A DNA stretch of 5,390 nt from Planctomycetota bacterium. Its GTDB lineage: Bacteria > Planctomycetota > UBA1135 > GCA-002686595. The stretch lies in contig JAQBVH010000278.1 of the NCBI GenBank assembly GCA_027623615.1, positions 1-5,390 on the forward strand, read 5' to 3'. Below are positions 1-5,390 of the stretch, piece by piece (position 1 is the stretch's first letter; every line of letters starts with the position of its first letter). The position numbers were made by a program, and so were the translations under genes. The notes beneath the pieces are model-generated. The model searched no databases, was not told the DNA's origin, and saw only the letters and a program-made list of their open reading frames with translations.

Positions 1-825
1 GCGGACCTCGACGCGAGCGGGGTCGACTTGATCTGCGTGATCCGCGGCGGCGGTTCCCTCGAGGATCTGTGGGCCTTCAACGAGCTCGCGGTCGCGGAGG
101 CGATCTGGGCCGCGCGCGTGCCAGTGGTGACCGGGGTCGGGCACGAGTCGGACACGACGCTGGCCGATCACGTGGCCGACCACCGGGCGCACACCCCGAC
201 CGACGCGGCCCAGACCGTGCTGCCGGACCTGCGCCAGCTCAGCGATCGGCTCGAGCGAGGCGGCAGCTACTTGATCGAGGCGATGCACAGGCACCTGAGC
301 GCGCGCATCGATCGCTACAAGCGCATCGCGCAGCGGCGCACCCTGCGTGAACCCGGGTGGCTCCTCGAGCGCCGCATCGAGCGGGTCGCGGGTCTGCAGG
401 GGCGCCTGGCCTCTGCTGTGGGGCGGCGCCTGGAGCGGGTGAGCGCGAGGGTCGAGCGCTGCGGTGGCGCCCTGGCGAGCCAGTCGCCCGCGAGTCGACT
501 CGCACGCCTCGAGGCACGCCTCGAGGCGCTGGCGCCCCGGCTGATCAGGGCCGCCGCCGACCCGCTCGAACGACGTGCGCAGCGGATCGAGCTCGCGGCC
601 CGCTCGCTCCAGGCGGTGTCGCCGTTCGCCGTGCTCGAGCGCGGCTACTCCATCACCCAGAGCGCGGACGGGCGTGCTGTGCGGAGCACCGCGGACGTCG
701 AGCCGGGCGCCACGCTGGAGACGGTCCTGACGGACGGGGTCCTGCGCAGCGGTGTGCAGGAGGTGCGGCCGACCCCCGCGGACGGGTCTGGCGCAGGCTC
801 TGGCGACGGGGCCGGGGGCGCGTGA
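1..825 (+). CDS. xseA: Exodeoxyribonuclease VII large subunit, 3' portion (5' end outside window)
   Basis: This is the catalytic subunit of exonuclease VII, which degrades single-stranded DNA into oligonucleotides in the cytoplasm during repair. The reading frame is open from base 1, so the start lies upstream; 274 residues are visible against roughly 400-450 for the family. The N-terminal OB-fold and the start of the catalytic domain are therefore missing. Visible family motifs are RGGGSLEDLWAFN (fragment residues 15-27) and VTGVGHESDTTLADHVADHR (about 43-62). These hold the conserved Arg, His and Asp residues associated with catalysis in this family. An Arg/Glu/Leu-rich helical stretch (about 75-200) fits the long coiled coil that binds the small subunit XseB. 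The conserved C-terminal SPFAVLERGYSI block (about 207-218) follows. The last 15 or so residues are a Gly/Ala/Ser/Asp-rich tail. The stop overlaps the start of the glycosyltransferase gene. No xseB follows. Identification is firm. Confidence 0.96.
   Translation, partial: ADLDASGVDLICVIRGGGSLEDLWAFNELAVAEAIWAARVPVVTGVGHESDTTLADHVADHRAHTPTDAAQTVLPDLRQLSDRLERGGSYLIEAMHRHLSARIDRYKRIAQRRTLREPGWLLERRIERVAGLQGRLASAVGRRLERVSARVERCGGALASQSPASRLARLEARLEALAPRLIRAAADPLERRAQRIELAARSLQAVSPFAVLERGYSITQSADGRAVRSTADVEPGATLETVLTDGVLRSGVQEVRPTPADGSGAGSGDGAGGA
502..525 (+). repeat. Two-copy 12-bp tandem repeat inside xseA
   Basis: The 12-mer gcacgcctcgag occurs twice back to back (502-513 and 514-525). Because 12 is a multiple of three, the frame is kept, and the repeat gives the consecutive ARLE-ARLE residues in the coiled-coil part of XseA. 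It looks like a small in-frame slippage duplication, or chance from biased Arg/Leu/Glu codons. No separate function is implied. Confidence 0.6.
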
Positions 826-1757
826 AGCCCGACCTCGCGAGCACCTGGGTAGTCGTCGTCAACTGGAATGGGGGTGAGGCCGCCAATCGGGCTTGCCTGG
901 AGTCGGTGCTCGCCGCGGGGGTCACCCCAGCGCACCTGGTCTTCGTCGACAACGCCAGCAGCGATGGTTCCCGCGAGGCGATCGCCCGTGAGTTCACGGA
1001 GGTGACCAAGATCGCCAACGCGAAGAACGAGGGCTTCGGGGCGGCGGCCAACCTGGGAGCGCGCCTTGCGCTCGAAGGCGGCGCCGAGGCCGTGCTCTTT
1101 CTGAACAACGACGCGACCCTGGAGGCGGGTTGCCTCGCCGCGCTGGTGCACGCCCTCGCGGCGCGGCCGCGCCTCGGCGCTGTGGGGCCCCGGGTGCTGA
1201 ACATGGAGGGCGACACGATCTGGGCGGCTGGCGGCGTGCTCGCCTTCGGGCCGAACCTCTCCCAGCTGCGCGGAAACGGCGCTGCAGACGACGCGCGGTT
1301 CGCGCGGACGGTCTCCGTCGACTACGTGCCCGGCTGCGCCCTGCTCGCGCGCCGTGAGGTGCTCGAGGGCGTGGGCCTGTTCGACGACGCCTACTTCGCC
1401 TACCTCGAGGACGTCGACCTGGGTTGCCGGGTTGCCGCCGGGTGGGAGCAATGGTGCTTGGGTGAGGTGGCCGCGCGACACGCCGGTTCGAGCGCGACCG
1501 GCGGCGGGTATACCGCGCGGCGCAAGTACCTCAACGCCCTCGGCTCCTGGCGATTCTTGAGCACGCACCCGAGCGTCAAGCGCTGGGCAGCGTTCGTCCT
1601 GTGCGACGTGCTGCCCTTGCCCCTGGCCTTCGTCCTGGCCCTGCCCCGGGGGCGCGCCACCGGCGTGCTGGCCAAGGGCCTCGGGATGTGGCACGGGCTC
1701 CAGGGACGCCGCGCGAACGCGAGTACCCTGGAGCCCGGCGGGACGCCCCTCTGGTAG
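822..1757 (+). CDS. Family 2 (GT-A) glycosyltransferase, rhamnosyltransferase-like
   Basis: This 311-residue protein is a probable inverting glycosyltransferase that moves a sugar from a nucleotide-sugar onto a cell-surface glycan or lipid-linked acceptor at the cytoplasmic face of the membrane. The GT-A fold shows as WVVVVNWNG (9-17), VDNASSDGS (42-50) and NEGFGAAANLG (69-79). LFLNNDA (92-98) supplies the DXD-like metal and nucleotide-sugar site. PGCALLARREV (170-180) and GLFDDAYFAYLEDVDLGCR (185-203) follow; the ED pair in the latter matches the usual catalytic-base region. This pattern is that of WbbL-like rhamnosyltransferases, but donor and acceptor cannot be read from sequence. A hydrophobic stretch near 255-274 could associate with the membrane. 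The GTG at 822 is chosen because the first beta strand begins nine residues later and no in-frame ATG occurs until well inside the domain. The stop of xseA (823-825) overlaps this start, suggesting translational coupling; the upstream G run (814-818) is only a weak ribosome binding site. Confidence 0.9.
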   Translation: MKPDLASTWVVVVNWNGGEAANRACLESVLAAGVTPAHLVFVDNASSDGSREAIAREFTEVTKIANAKNEGFGAAANLGARLALEGGAEAVLFLNNDATLEAGCLAALVHALAARPRLGAVGPRVLNMEGDTIWAAGGVLAFGPNLSQLRGNGAADDARFARTVSVDYVPGCALLARREVLEGVGLFDDAYFAYLEDVDLGCRVAAGWEQWCLGEVAARHAGSSATGGGYTARRKYLNALGSWRFLSTHPSVKRWAAFVLCDVLPLPLAFVLALPRGRATGVLAKGLGMWHGLQGRRANASTLEPGGTPLW

Positions 1758-1779
1758 GGGCGCGGCTGCGCTGGCCTAC
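1754..1779. terminator. Imperfect palindrome between convergent genes, possible bidirectional terminator
   Basis: GTAGG (1754-1758) is complementary to CCTAC (1775-1779). Inside it GCGC (1760-1763) pairs with GCGC (1768-1771) around a GGCT loop, leaving a small asymmetric bulge. The TAG stop of the glycosyltransferase (1755-1757) is in the left arm, and the TAG stop of the minus-strand gene (plus-strand cta, 1776-1778) is in the right arm. No T-tract follows on either strand, so it is not a textbook intrinsic terminator. The position between two converging genes is the main argument for termination. Confidence 0.4.
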
Positions 1780-3290
1780 TGCTTGAAGTGCAGGTACTGG
1801 TCCCCGGTCATCGAGCCATGGGTGTCGACGCTGCCGTCGGGCCAGCGGATCTTCAGGGAGGTGATCTGGTCGGAGTCACCCAGCCCGAAGTGCTGCACCA
1901 GCGAGGTGCCGTTCATGTAGGAGGCGCCGGCGACCACGTGCTTGGTCTGGATCGTGCCGTCGGGGGTCTCGAGCTCGATCCGCGTGCCGATGGCGTTGCG
2001 GTTCGAGGTTGTGCCCTCGAGGGTGATCGCTACCCAGTGACGGTTCGGGGTGTCCGTGGCCAGGCTGTCGTAGAGGACCAGGCTCTGCAGCCGGGTGGCC
2101 AGGACGTCCAGGTCCCCGTCCTTGTCGTAGTCGAAGGCGATCATGCCCAGGCCGCGCAGTTCGATCCCAGCCGTGGCCGTGACGTTCGTGAAGTAGCCGG
2201 TGCCGTCGTTGAGGTAGGCCTCGCCGTGCACGCCGGGAGGGCCGATCGCGACGAAGGCCAAGTCCTGATCCCGGTCGAGGTCCACGTCCATCCACTGGGT
2301 GCCCCAGCCGATCGCGTTCGGCGCCCAGCCGGCTGCGCCGCGCAGGCCCGCTTCGTTCGTGAAGTTGCCGCTGCCGTCGTTCACGTACAGCACGCCGGTC
2401 CCGATGTTGGTCGAGTAGATGTCGAGGTCGCCGTCGTTGTCCATGTCGCCGATGGCAAGGCCCATGTCGGCGCCCTTGTTAACCGTACCGACCTGGTCCG
2501 TGACGTCGGCGAACACGCCCGAGCCGTCGTTGTGGCAGTGGAAGTCCTTGTAGAAGTCGACGGCCACGTGCAGGTCGACGTCGACGTCGCCGTCGAAGTC
2601 GGCCAGGACTGCGGTGAAGTAGCGATTGTTGACGCCGAGGGGGGCGCCGAAGGTCGTGGTCTGGTCGACCATGCGCGGGATCCCGTCGTTGCGGATGCAC
2701 GCGCCCGGGCCGCCGCCCATCGTCTCGAAGCTACCGTTGTGGGTGAAGATCACGTCCAGGTCACCGTCGCCGTCCGTGTCACCAGCGGTCAGGCCGCCGT
2801 GGCGTCGGGCGTAGCGCGCCTGGAACGGGTCGGTCGTGATGACCTTGAACTTCCCGCCGACGTTCTCGTAGTACATCAACCCCGTGTCGAACGCGTCCGG
2901 GAAGCCCTCGAGAGCGTTGTAGTAGCGCCTGGTGACGACCATGTCCTGGTCGCCGTCGTTGTCCAGATCGAGCAGCAGTCCACCCGAAGCGGGCGGCGCA
3001 TTCTCGGGCATGACGTAACGGGTCACGTCATGGAACCAACGTGGTTCGCTGCCACCGGACGCTGTGGCGCCCATGTTCTTGTAGACCAGCGGGGCCTGGG
3101 CGGCGCTGCCGAACACGACCACGTCCTCCCAGCCGTCGTTGTCGATATCGCCGACCGCGACCCCCGCGACGGGGGGCGCCATTTCAGGGTTCAGACCCCG
3201 CAGTGTGGTGACGTCAGCGAAGTCGAATTGGGAGAGGGCGGGCGCGCTGAGGCAGGCGACTACCGCGAATCGAGCCGAGTTCCGAAGCAT
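1776..3290 (-). CDS. Secreted FG-GAP/VCBS seven-repeat beta-propeller protein with C-terminal ASPIC/UnbV domain (CRTAC1-like)
   Basis: This 504-residue protein is probably exported: residues 1-21 have a basic start, a hydrophobic core and small residues ending ALSQ, like a Sec signal peptide. Seven acidic calcium-loop motifs of the DxDxDGxxD type lie at about 48-56, 108-116, 171-179, 231-239, 282-290, 335-343 and 387-395. They are spaced 51-63 residues apart, as expected for the blades of a seven-bladed integrin-like propeller. Copies 4 (DFDGDVDVD) and 6 (DVDLDRDQD) lack the usual glycine. From about 415 to the end, NRHWVAITLEGTTSNRNAIGTRI, then HFGLG (467-471) and IRWPDG (481-486), identify an ASPIC/UnbV domain. 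Such proteins are common in Planctomycetota and other environmental bacteria; their roles (adhesion, extracellular binding) are mostly unproven. The ATG at 3290 is chosen because it gives the intact signal peptide. No good Shine-Dalgarno is seen just upstream. The gene converges with the glycosyltransferase 18 bp away and starts 62 bp after the deoxyhypusine-synthase-like gene. Confidence 0.9.
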   Translation of the reverse strand: MLRNSARFAVVACLSAPALSQFDFADVTTLRGLNPEMAPPVAGVAVGDIDNDGWEDVVVFGSAAQAPLVYKNMGATASGGSEPRWFHDVTRYVMPENAPPASGGLLLDLDNDGDQDMVVTRRYYNALEGFPDAFDTGLMYYENVGGKFKVITTDPFQARYARRHGGLTAGDTDGDGDLDVIFTHNGSFETMGGGPGACIRNDGIPRMVDQTTTFGAPLGVNNRYFTAVLADFDGDVDVDLHVAVDFYKDFHCHNDGSGVFADVTDQVGTVNKGADMGLAIGDMDNDGDLDIYSTNIGTGVLYVNDGSGNFTNEAGLRGAAGWAPNAIGWGTQWMDVDLDRDQDLAFVAIGPPGVHGEAYLNDGTGYFTNVTATAGIELRGLGMIAFDYDKDGDLDVLATRLQSLVLYDSLATDTPNRHWVAITLEGTTSNRNAIGTRIELETPDGTIQTKHVVAGASYMNGTSLVQHFGLGDSDQITSLKIRWPDGSVDTHGSMTGDQYLHFKQ

Positions 3291-3352
3291 GGTGGAGGGC
3301 CGAAAGAGGACCGTCGAAATAGGGGCCTCCAGCGTACCACCAGGCCTCGAAT
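3291..3352 (-). other. 62-bp gap upstream of the propeller gene
   Basis: This is the only non-coding sequence between the deoxyhypusine-synthase-like gene and the propeller gene. Read on the minus strand it is slightly less GC-rich in the middle (cctatttcg). It holds no convincing -35/-10 pair and no AGGAGG-like site next to the ATG. The propeller gene could be read through from upstream or have its own weak promoter here; the sequence does not decide this. Confidence 0.4.
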
Positions 3353-4624
3353 TCAGGCGGAATCGCCTGCCAAGGGGTAGGCGTTCGTCGCGTCCAGATC
3401 CGAGACCTTGCTGGCGAGCTCCTCCTCGAGGCGCGCGACCAGGCCTTCCCGCCGCTCGAACAACCGGTTGCCCGCCGGGTCACGCAGGTACCCAGCGGCC
3501 TCAGGGTGCCTGCGCCGCAGCTCCTCCCCGCCGAGCTCCACCTCGAGGCGCTCGAAGCGCATCCGCTTCTCCAGGAGCGCGCGCGTCAGGAAGGGCATTA
3601 CCGTCGAGTAGTCAGCCTGCATCGACTCACAGGTCGAGCGGTACGCGTCCTTGTCGACCTTGCCCCAGGTGACCGCCTCGGCGGGTGGGCAGGAGGACAG
3701 GGAGCCGTCAGTGACCGGCGCCGTCGTGATCTGGATGTCGTAGAGGTAGCCGCCCACGTCCTCGAACCCGAGGATCTGCGACAGGGCCGGCTCGGGCTGC
3801 AGGTTGAAGTTCTTGGGGACGCCGCCGCCGAGGATCAAGGTGCCGAGGGCGCCGAGGCTCGTGTCGCGTTGACCCCAGAGGTGATAGGCGCAGCTCTCGA
3901 ACACCTCGGCGTGCAGATCGAGGTTGAAGCGGTACTCCTCGCCTCGCGCGCGGGCCAGCGCCCACAGCTTCATCGAGTTCAGGAAGATCGAGCCGTCCGC
4001 CGGGGCACCGACGAAGATCGGGATCGCCTTGCGGTGACAGAGCGCGAGCAGGCCTTCGGGTGCTCCGTTGCGCGACTCCTGGGCCGCGTAGTACCTGCCC
4101 AGTCGATAGCGCATCTCGGTGCCGGTCATCGAGCGCTGGAACTCCTCCCGCAGGAGGCACGCGCTCAGGAACCTGTCCTGGTTCAGCAGCACGTCCTCGT
4201 CGAAGCCCACATCGGTGATGCGGATGACGCGGTCATCCCGCAGGGCGCCGTCGTCGCCGAAGATCGGCACCTCGTGGAAGGGGTGCTCGGCCGCGTCGTC
4301 GAGGCTGCGGTGGCCGTCGTGGTAGCAGACCGCGTCCGTGGTGGAGACCAGGCAGAACCAGCCCGTCTCGAGCAGGGGGTTGAGCCAGGCGATGTGCTGG
4401 CCGCTGGCGGTGACCGGGCCGCTGATCGCCACCGACATGGGCACGCCCTTGCCGATGGCCTCGTCGAGCAGCCCGAACACCCGGCGCAGGTAGCCGCCTC
4501 CGAAGCTCGGGAAGCTCCGCTGCAGCAGGTGGTCGAGGTGCTTCACCTCCGTGACGGGGGTGTGCACGAGCTCCTTGCCGGAGGCGGGGCAGCCGGCACG
4601 CTGATCTTGACGGGTGGGGGTCAT
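3353..4624 (-). CDS. Deoxyhypusine synthase family protein (bacterial DHS-like), probable NAD-dependent aminobutyl-transferring enzyme
   Basis: This 423-residue protein belongs to the deoxyhypusine synthase family. Classical members use NAD+ to move the aminobutyl group of spermidine onto a lysine of eIF5A. Family signatures are HTPVTEVKHLDHLL (21-34), a SGPVTASG nucleotide-site segment (69-76), ADGS (209-212) and LGGGVPKN (265-272). TDGSLSSCPPAEAVTWGK (305-322) follows. W320 and K322 line up with Trp327 and the catalytic Lys329 of the human enzyme, and E316 with Glu323. By the same hand alignment, human Asp316 becomes Leu, His288 Asn, Asn292 Gln, and the Glu-Glu pair of the NAD site Tyr-His. 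Bacteria lack eIF5A, so the acceptor may be another amine, for example in homospermidine-type synthesis; this is inference. About 70 C-terminal residues extend beyond the usual family end and are rich in charge. The ATG at 4624 has GGAG five bases upstream and starts shortly before the conserved region. The upstream reading frame to 4825 looks non-coding. Confidence 0.9.
   Translation of the reverse strand: MTPTRQDQRAGCPASGKELVHTPVTEVKHLDHLLQRSFPSFGGGYLRRVFGLLDEAIGKGVPMSVAISGPVTASGQHIAWLNPLLETGWFCLVSTTDAVCYHDGHRSLDDAAEHPFHEVPIFGDDGALRDDRVIRITDVGFDEDVLLNQDRFLSACLLREEFQRSMTGTEMRYRLGRYYAAQESRNGAPEGLLALCHRKAIPIFVGAPADGSIFLNSMKLWALARARGEEYRFNLDLHAEVFESCAYHLWGQRDTSLGALGTLILGGGVPKNFNLQPEPALSQILGFEDVGGYLYDIQITTAPVTDGSLSSCPPAEAVTWGKVDKDAYRSTCESMQADYSTVMPFLTRALLEKRMRFERLEVELGGEELRRRHPEAAGYLRDPAGNRLFERREGLVARLEEELASKVSDLDATNAYPLAGDSA
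3354..3369 (-). terminator. Small hairpin over the stop of the deoxyhypusine-synthase-like gene
   Basis: CAGGCG (3354-3359) and CGCCTG (3364-3369) are perfect complements around a four-base loop, and the hairpin contains part of the TGA stop. No T-tract follows on the minus strand, so it is at most a weak terminator or an RNA 3' end structure; chance is also possible in such GC-rich DNA. Confidence 0.25.
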
Positions 4625-4629
4625 GGGGG

Positions 4630-4633
4630 CTCC
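4630..4633 (-). promoter_or_regulatory. Ribosome binding site deciding the DHS-like start
   Basis: On the minus strand the bases before the ATG read ctcGGAGccccc. The GGAG core lies five bases from the start codon, slightly short but usable. It supports the ATG at 4624 over the GTG at the far upstream end of the open frame. Confidence 0.55.
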
Positions 4634-4737
4634 GAGGGCGCGCAGTCTAGAGCGGGGCAGCGAGGAGCGGAGTCCCCGGCCTCCGGAGTCCCGCGGGCGG
4701 GCAGTCCCTGGGCTCCGCAGTGCAGCTACCGGCCTCT

Positions 4738-4757
4738 CGACCCGGCCATGGTCACTC
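4738..4757. repeat. Direct repeat copy A (20 bp)
   Basis: cgacccggccatggtcactc recurs 70 bp to the right (4808-4827) with one mismatch (a to c at the eleventh base). This copy lies wholly in the intergenic gap. Confidence 0.65.
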
Positions 4758-4775
4758 CACCCCTCACGGGCCGAG

Positions 4776-4793
4776 GTCCCGTGGCTCCGGGAC
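4776..4793. terminator. Hairpin between the two direct-repeat copies, possible nadA transcript end
   Basis: GTCCCG (4776-4781) pairs with CGGGAC (4788-4793) around the six-base loop tggctc. It sits about 33 bp past the nadA stop, a reasonable place for a terminator. No T-run follows on the minus strand, so a Rho-independent role is doubtful. Confidence 0.3.
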
Positions 4794-4807
4794 GACCGAG
4801 CGCGACG

Positions 4808-4827
4808 CGACCCGGCCCTGGTCACTC
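4808..4827. repeat. Direct repeat copy B (20 bp), touching the nadA stop
   Basis: This is the second copy of the 20-bp repeat, differing from copy A at one base. Its right end includes two bases of the nadA TGA stop, so the pair may come from a short local duplication of the nadA 3' end. Confidence 0.65.
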
Positions 4828-5390
4828 AGCTCCGGGCCGCCTCGGTGATGGCGATCATGCGCTCGAGGGAGGCGCGGGCGTGGGTGACGAGCGCCGCGCG
4901 CTCGGTCTCCGTCATGCGGTCGCGGCGGCCGGTGACCTCGTCGACGACATCGCCGGCGAGGACCTGGTTGGCCTCGGGGGCCTCGCCTCGCCGCAGGAGG
5001 TCGAGCATGCCGGCCAGGTGGGGCGGGTCGTTGCGGCTCATGGTGGCGCAGCCGCAGCCGGCGTGGGAGAAACCGGGCTCGGGGATCTCGGCCAGGTGCA
5101 TGACCTCCACGCCGCGCTTGGCGCCCTCCGCGCGGGCGTTGCGGACGAAGTGGCCCTCCGTGCCGATGGCGAGCTTGGCCCCCGGCTTGGCGTCCATCAC
5201 CGCCTTCCAGAGGTAGTTCGTGCTGCCCACTCCGTCGGCGGCCTGGACGGCGTCGAGGGGGGACTCGGGGTGGATGTGCACCTCCCAGCCCTTGGCCTGC
5301 CACCACTCGACCTGGCGCCGCTCGAAGATGGTGTGCACGCCGCAGCTCGAGCCCCACAGCAGCATCTCTGCGCGGTCGAGTGCGTCCAGC
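4826..5390 (-). CDS. nadA: Quinolinate synthase, 3' portion (5' end outside window)
   Basis: NadA condenses iminoaspartate (from NadB) with dihydroxyacetone phosphate to quinolinate, the first committed precursor of NAD, using an oxygen-sensitive 4Fe-4S cluster in the cytoplasm. The frame is open to the window edge with no stop (LDALDRAEMLLWGSSC), so the true start lies beyond 5390. About 187 residues are visible against roughly 300-380 for the family. Visible motifs are WGSSCGVHTIF (12-22 of the fragment), VHIHPESPLD, DGVGSTNYL, LAIGTEGHF and the C-terminal GCGCATMSRNDPP (111-123). The Cys of GSSC and one Cys of GCGC are the expected second and third cluster ligands; the first would lie in the missing part. 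The HPES segment has Ser where most relatives have Cys (HPEC). The ATG at 5365 is internal, not the start. nadB and nadC are not in the window. Confidence 0.95.
   Translation of the reverse strand, partial: LDALDRAEMLLWGSSCGVHTIFERRQVEWWQAKGWEVHIHPESPLDAVQAADGVGSTNYLWKAVMDAKPGAKLAIGTEGHFVRNARAEGAKRGVEVMHLAEIPEPGFSHAGCGCATMSRNDPPHLAGMLDLLRRGEAPEANQVLAGDVVDEVTGRRDRMTETERAALVTHARASLERMIAITEAARS

Larger units (their letters stand above)
4625..4825. other. 201-bp gap between nadA and the deoxyhypusine-synthase-like gene
   Basis: No protein-like sequence is seen here in any frame. Going toward the downstream gene on the minus strand, the gap holds one copy of a 20-bp direct repeat and a small hairpin (4776-4793). 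Two copies of cggagtccc follow (4668-4676 and 4684-4692). Next comes a TAGACT element (plus-strand agtcta, 4644-4649) that resembles a -10 box at four of six positions, and finally the GGAG ribosome binding site. No clear -35 accompanies the -10-like element. The gap is long enough for a promoter, so the downstream gene may be expressed separately from nadA. Confidence 0.45.

Noticed and set aside
357..821. Upstream extension of the glycosyltransferase frame through xseA
   Set aside because: The frame is open, but its product is Arg/Ala/Gly-rich shadow sequence, while xseA motifs are clear in the other frame. The GT-A fold begins just after the GTG at 822.
645..1694. 349-codon minus-strand open frame opposite the glycosyltransferase
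   Set aside because: It has no recognisable motif and lies across two genes with strong family motifs. Stop codons are rare on the opposite strand of GC-rich genes.
1788..3380. 530-codon plus-strand open frame opposite the propeller gene
   Set aside because: The translation is Val/Asp/His-rich low-complexity sequence, the expected antisense image of repeated GAC/GAT Asp and GGC Gly codons. The minus strand has a signal peptide and clear domains.
4625..4825. 67-residue N-terminal extension of the DHS-like protein from the GTG at 4825
   Set aside because: The sequence is Arg/Ser/Gly-rich without family similarity and contains the repeats. A GGAG site precedes the internal ATG at 4624, which gives a normal N-terminus.
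4764..5357. 197-codon minus-strand frame overlapping nadA
   Set aside because: It is Arg/Pro-rich low-complexity sequence in an alternative frame to well-conserved NadA motifs.
1..5390. Novel multi-gene system, mobile element, CRISPR array or RNA gene
   Set aside because: All substantial coding sequence is assigned to known families. No transposase, terminal inverted repeats, regularly spaced repeats, tRNA-like cloverleaf or rRNA-like sequence was seen.

Overview
The window is a GC-rich stretch of bacterial chromosome carrying five protein-coding genes, two of them cut by the window edges. The genes show strong G/C preference at third codon positions. A secreted seven-repeat FG-GAP/ASPIC-UnbV protein, a divergent deoxyhypusine-synthase-like protein and a NadA ending in GCGCATMSRNDPPHL together suggest Planctomycetota or a similar environmental lineage. 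That assignment is an inference from family character, because no rRNA or other taxonomic marker is present.

Left part, + strand (1-1757): the 3' portion of xseA (exodeoxyribonuclease VII large subunit) runs into a family 2 glycosyltransferase gene. The glycosyltransferase GTG start overlaps the xseA TGA by two bases, so the two are probably translated from one transcript. The usual partner xseB does not follow xseA.

Right part, - strand (5390 down to 1776): the 3' portion of nadA (quinolinate synthase) comes first. A 201-bp gap containing a 20-bp near-perfect direct repeat follows. Next is a complete 423-residue deoxyhypusine synthase family protein, then, after 62 bp, a complete 504-residue secreted beta-propeller protein. 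The + and - gene sets converge at 1757/1776, where an imperfect palindrome contains both stop codons.

The genes do not form an obvious pathway. nadA supplies NAD precursors and deoxyhypusine synthases use NAD+, but the gap between them makes a functional unit uncertain. The item most worth attention is the deoxyhypusine-synthase-like protein. It keeps the catalytic lysine motif but appears to have changed several polyamine-site and NAD-site residues, and bacteria lack the eIF5A substrate of the classical enzyme. I found no RNA gene, CRISPR array, mobile element or recognisable new multi-gene system. Two stretches between genes (62 and 201 bp) hold only weak regulatory candidates.
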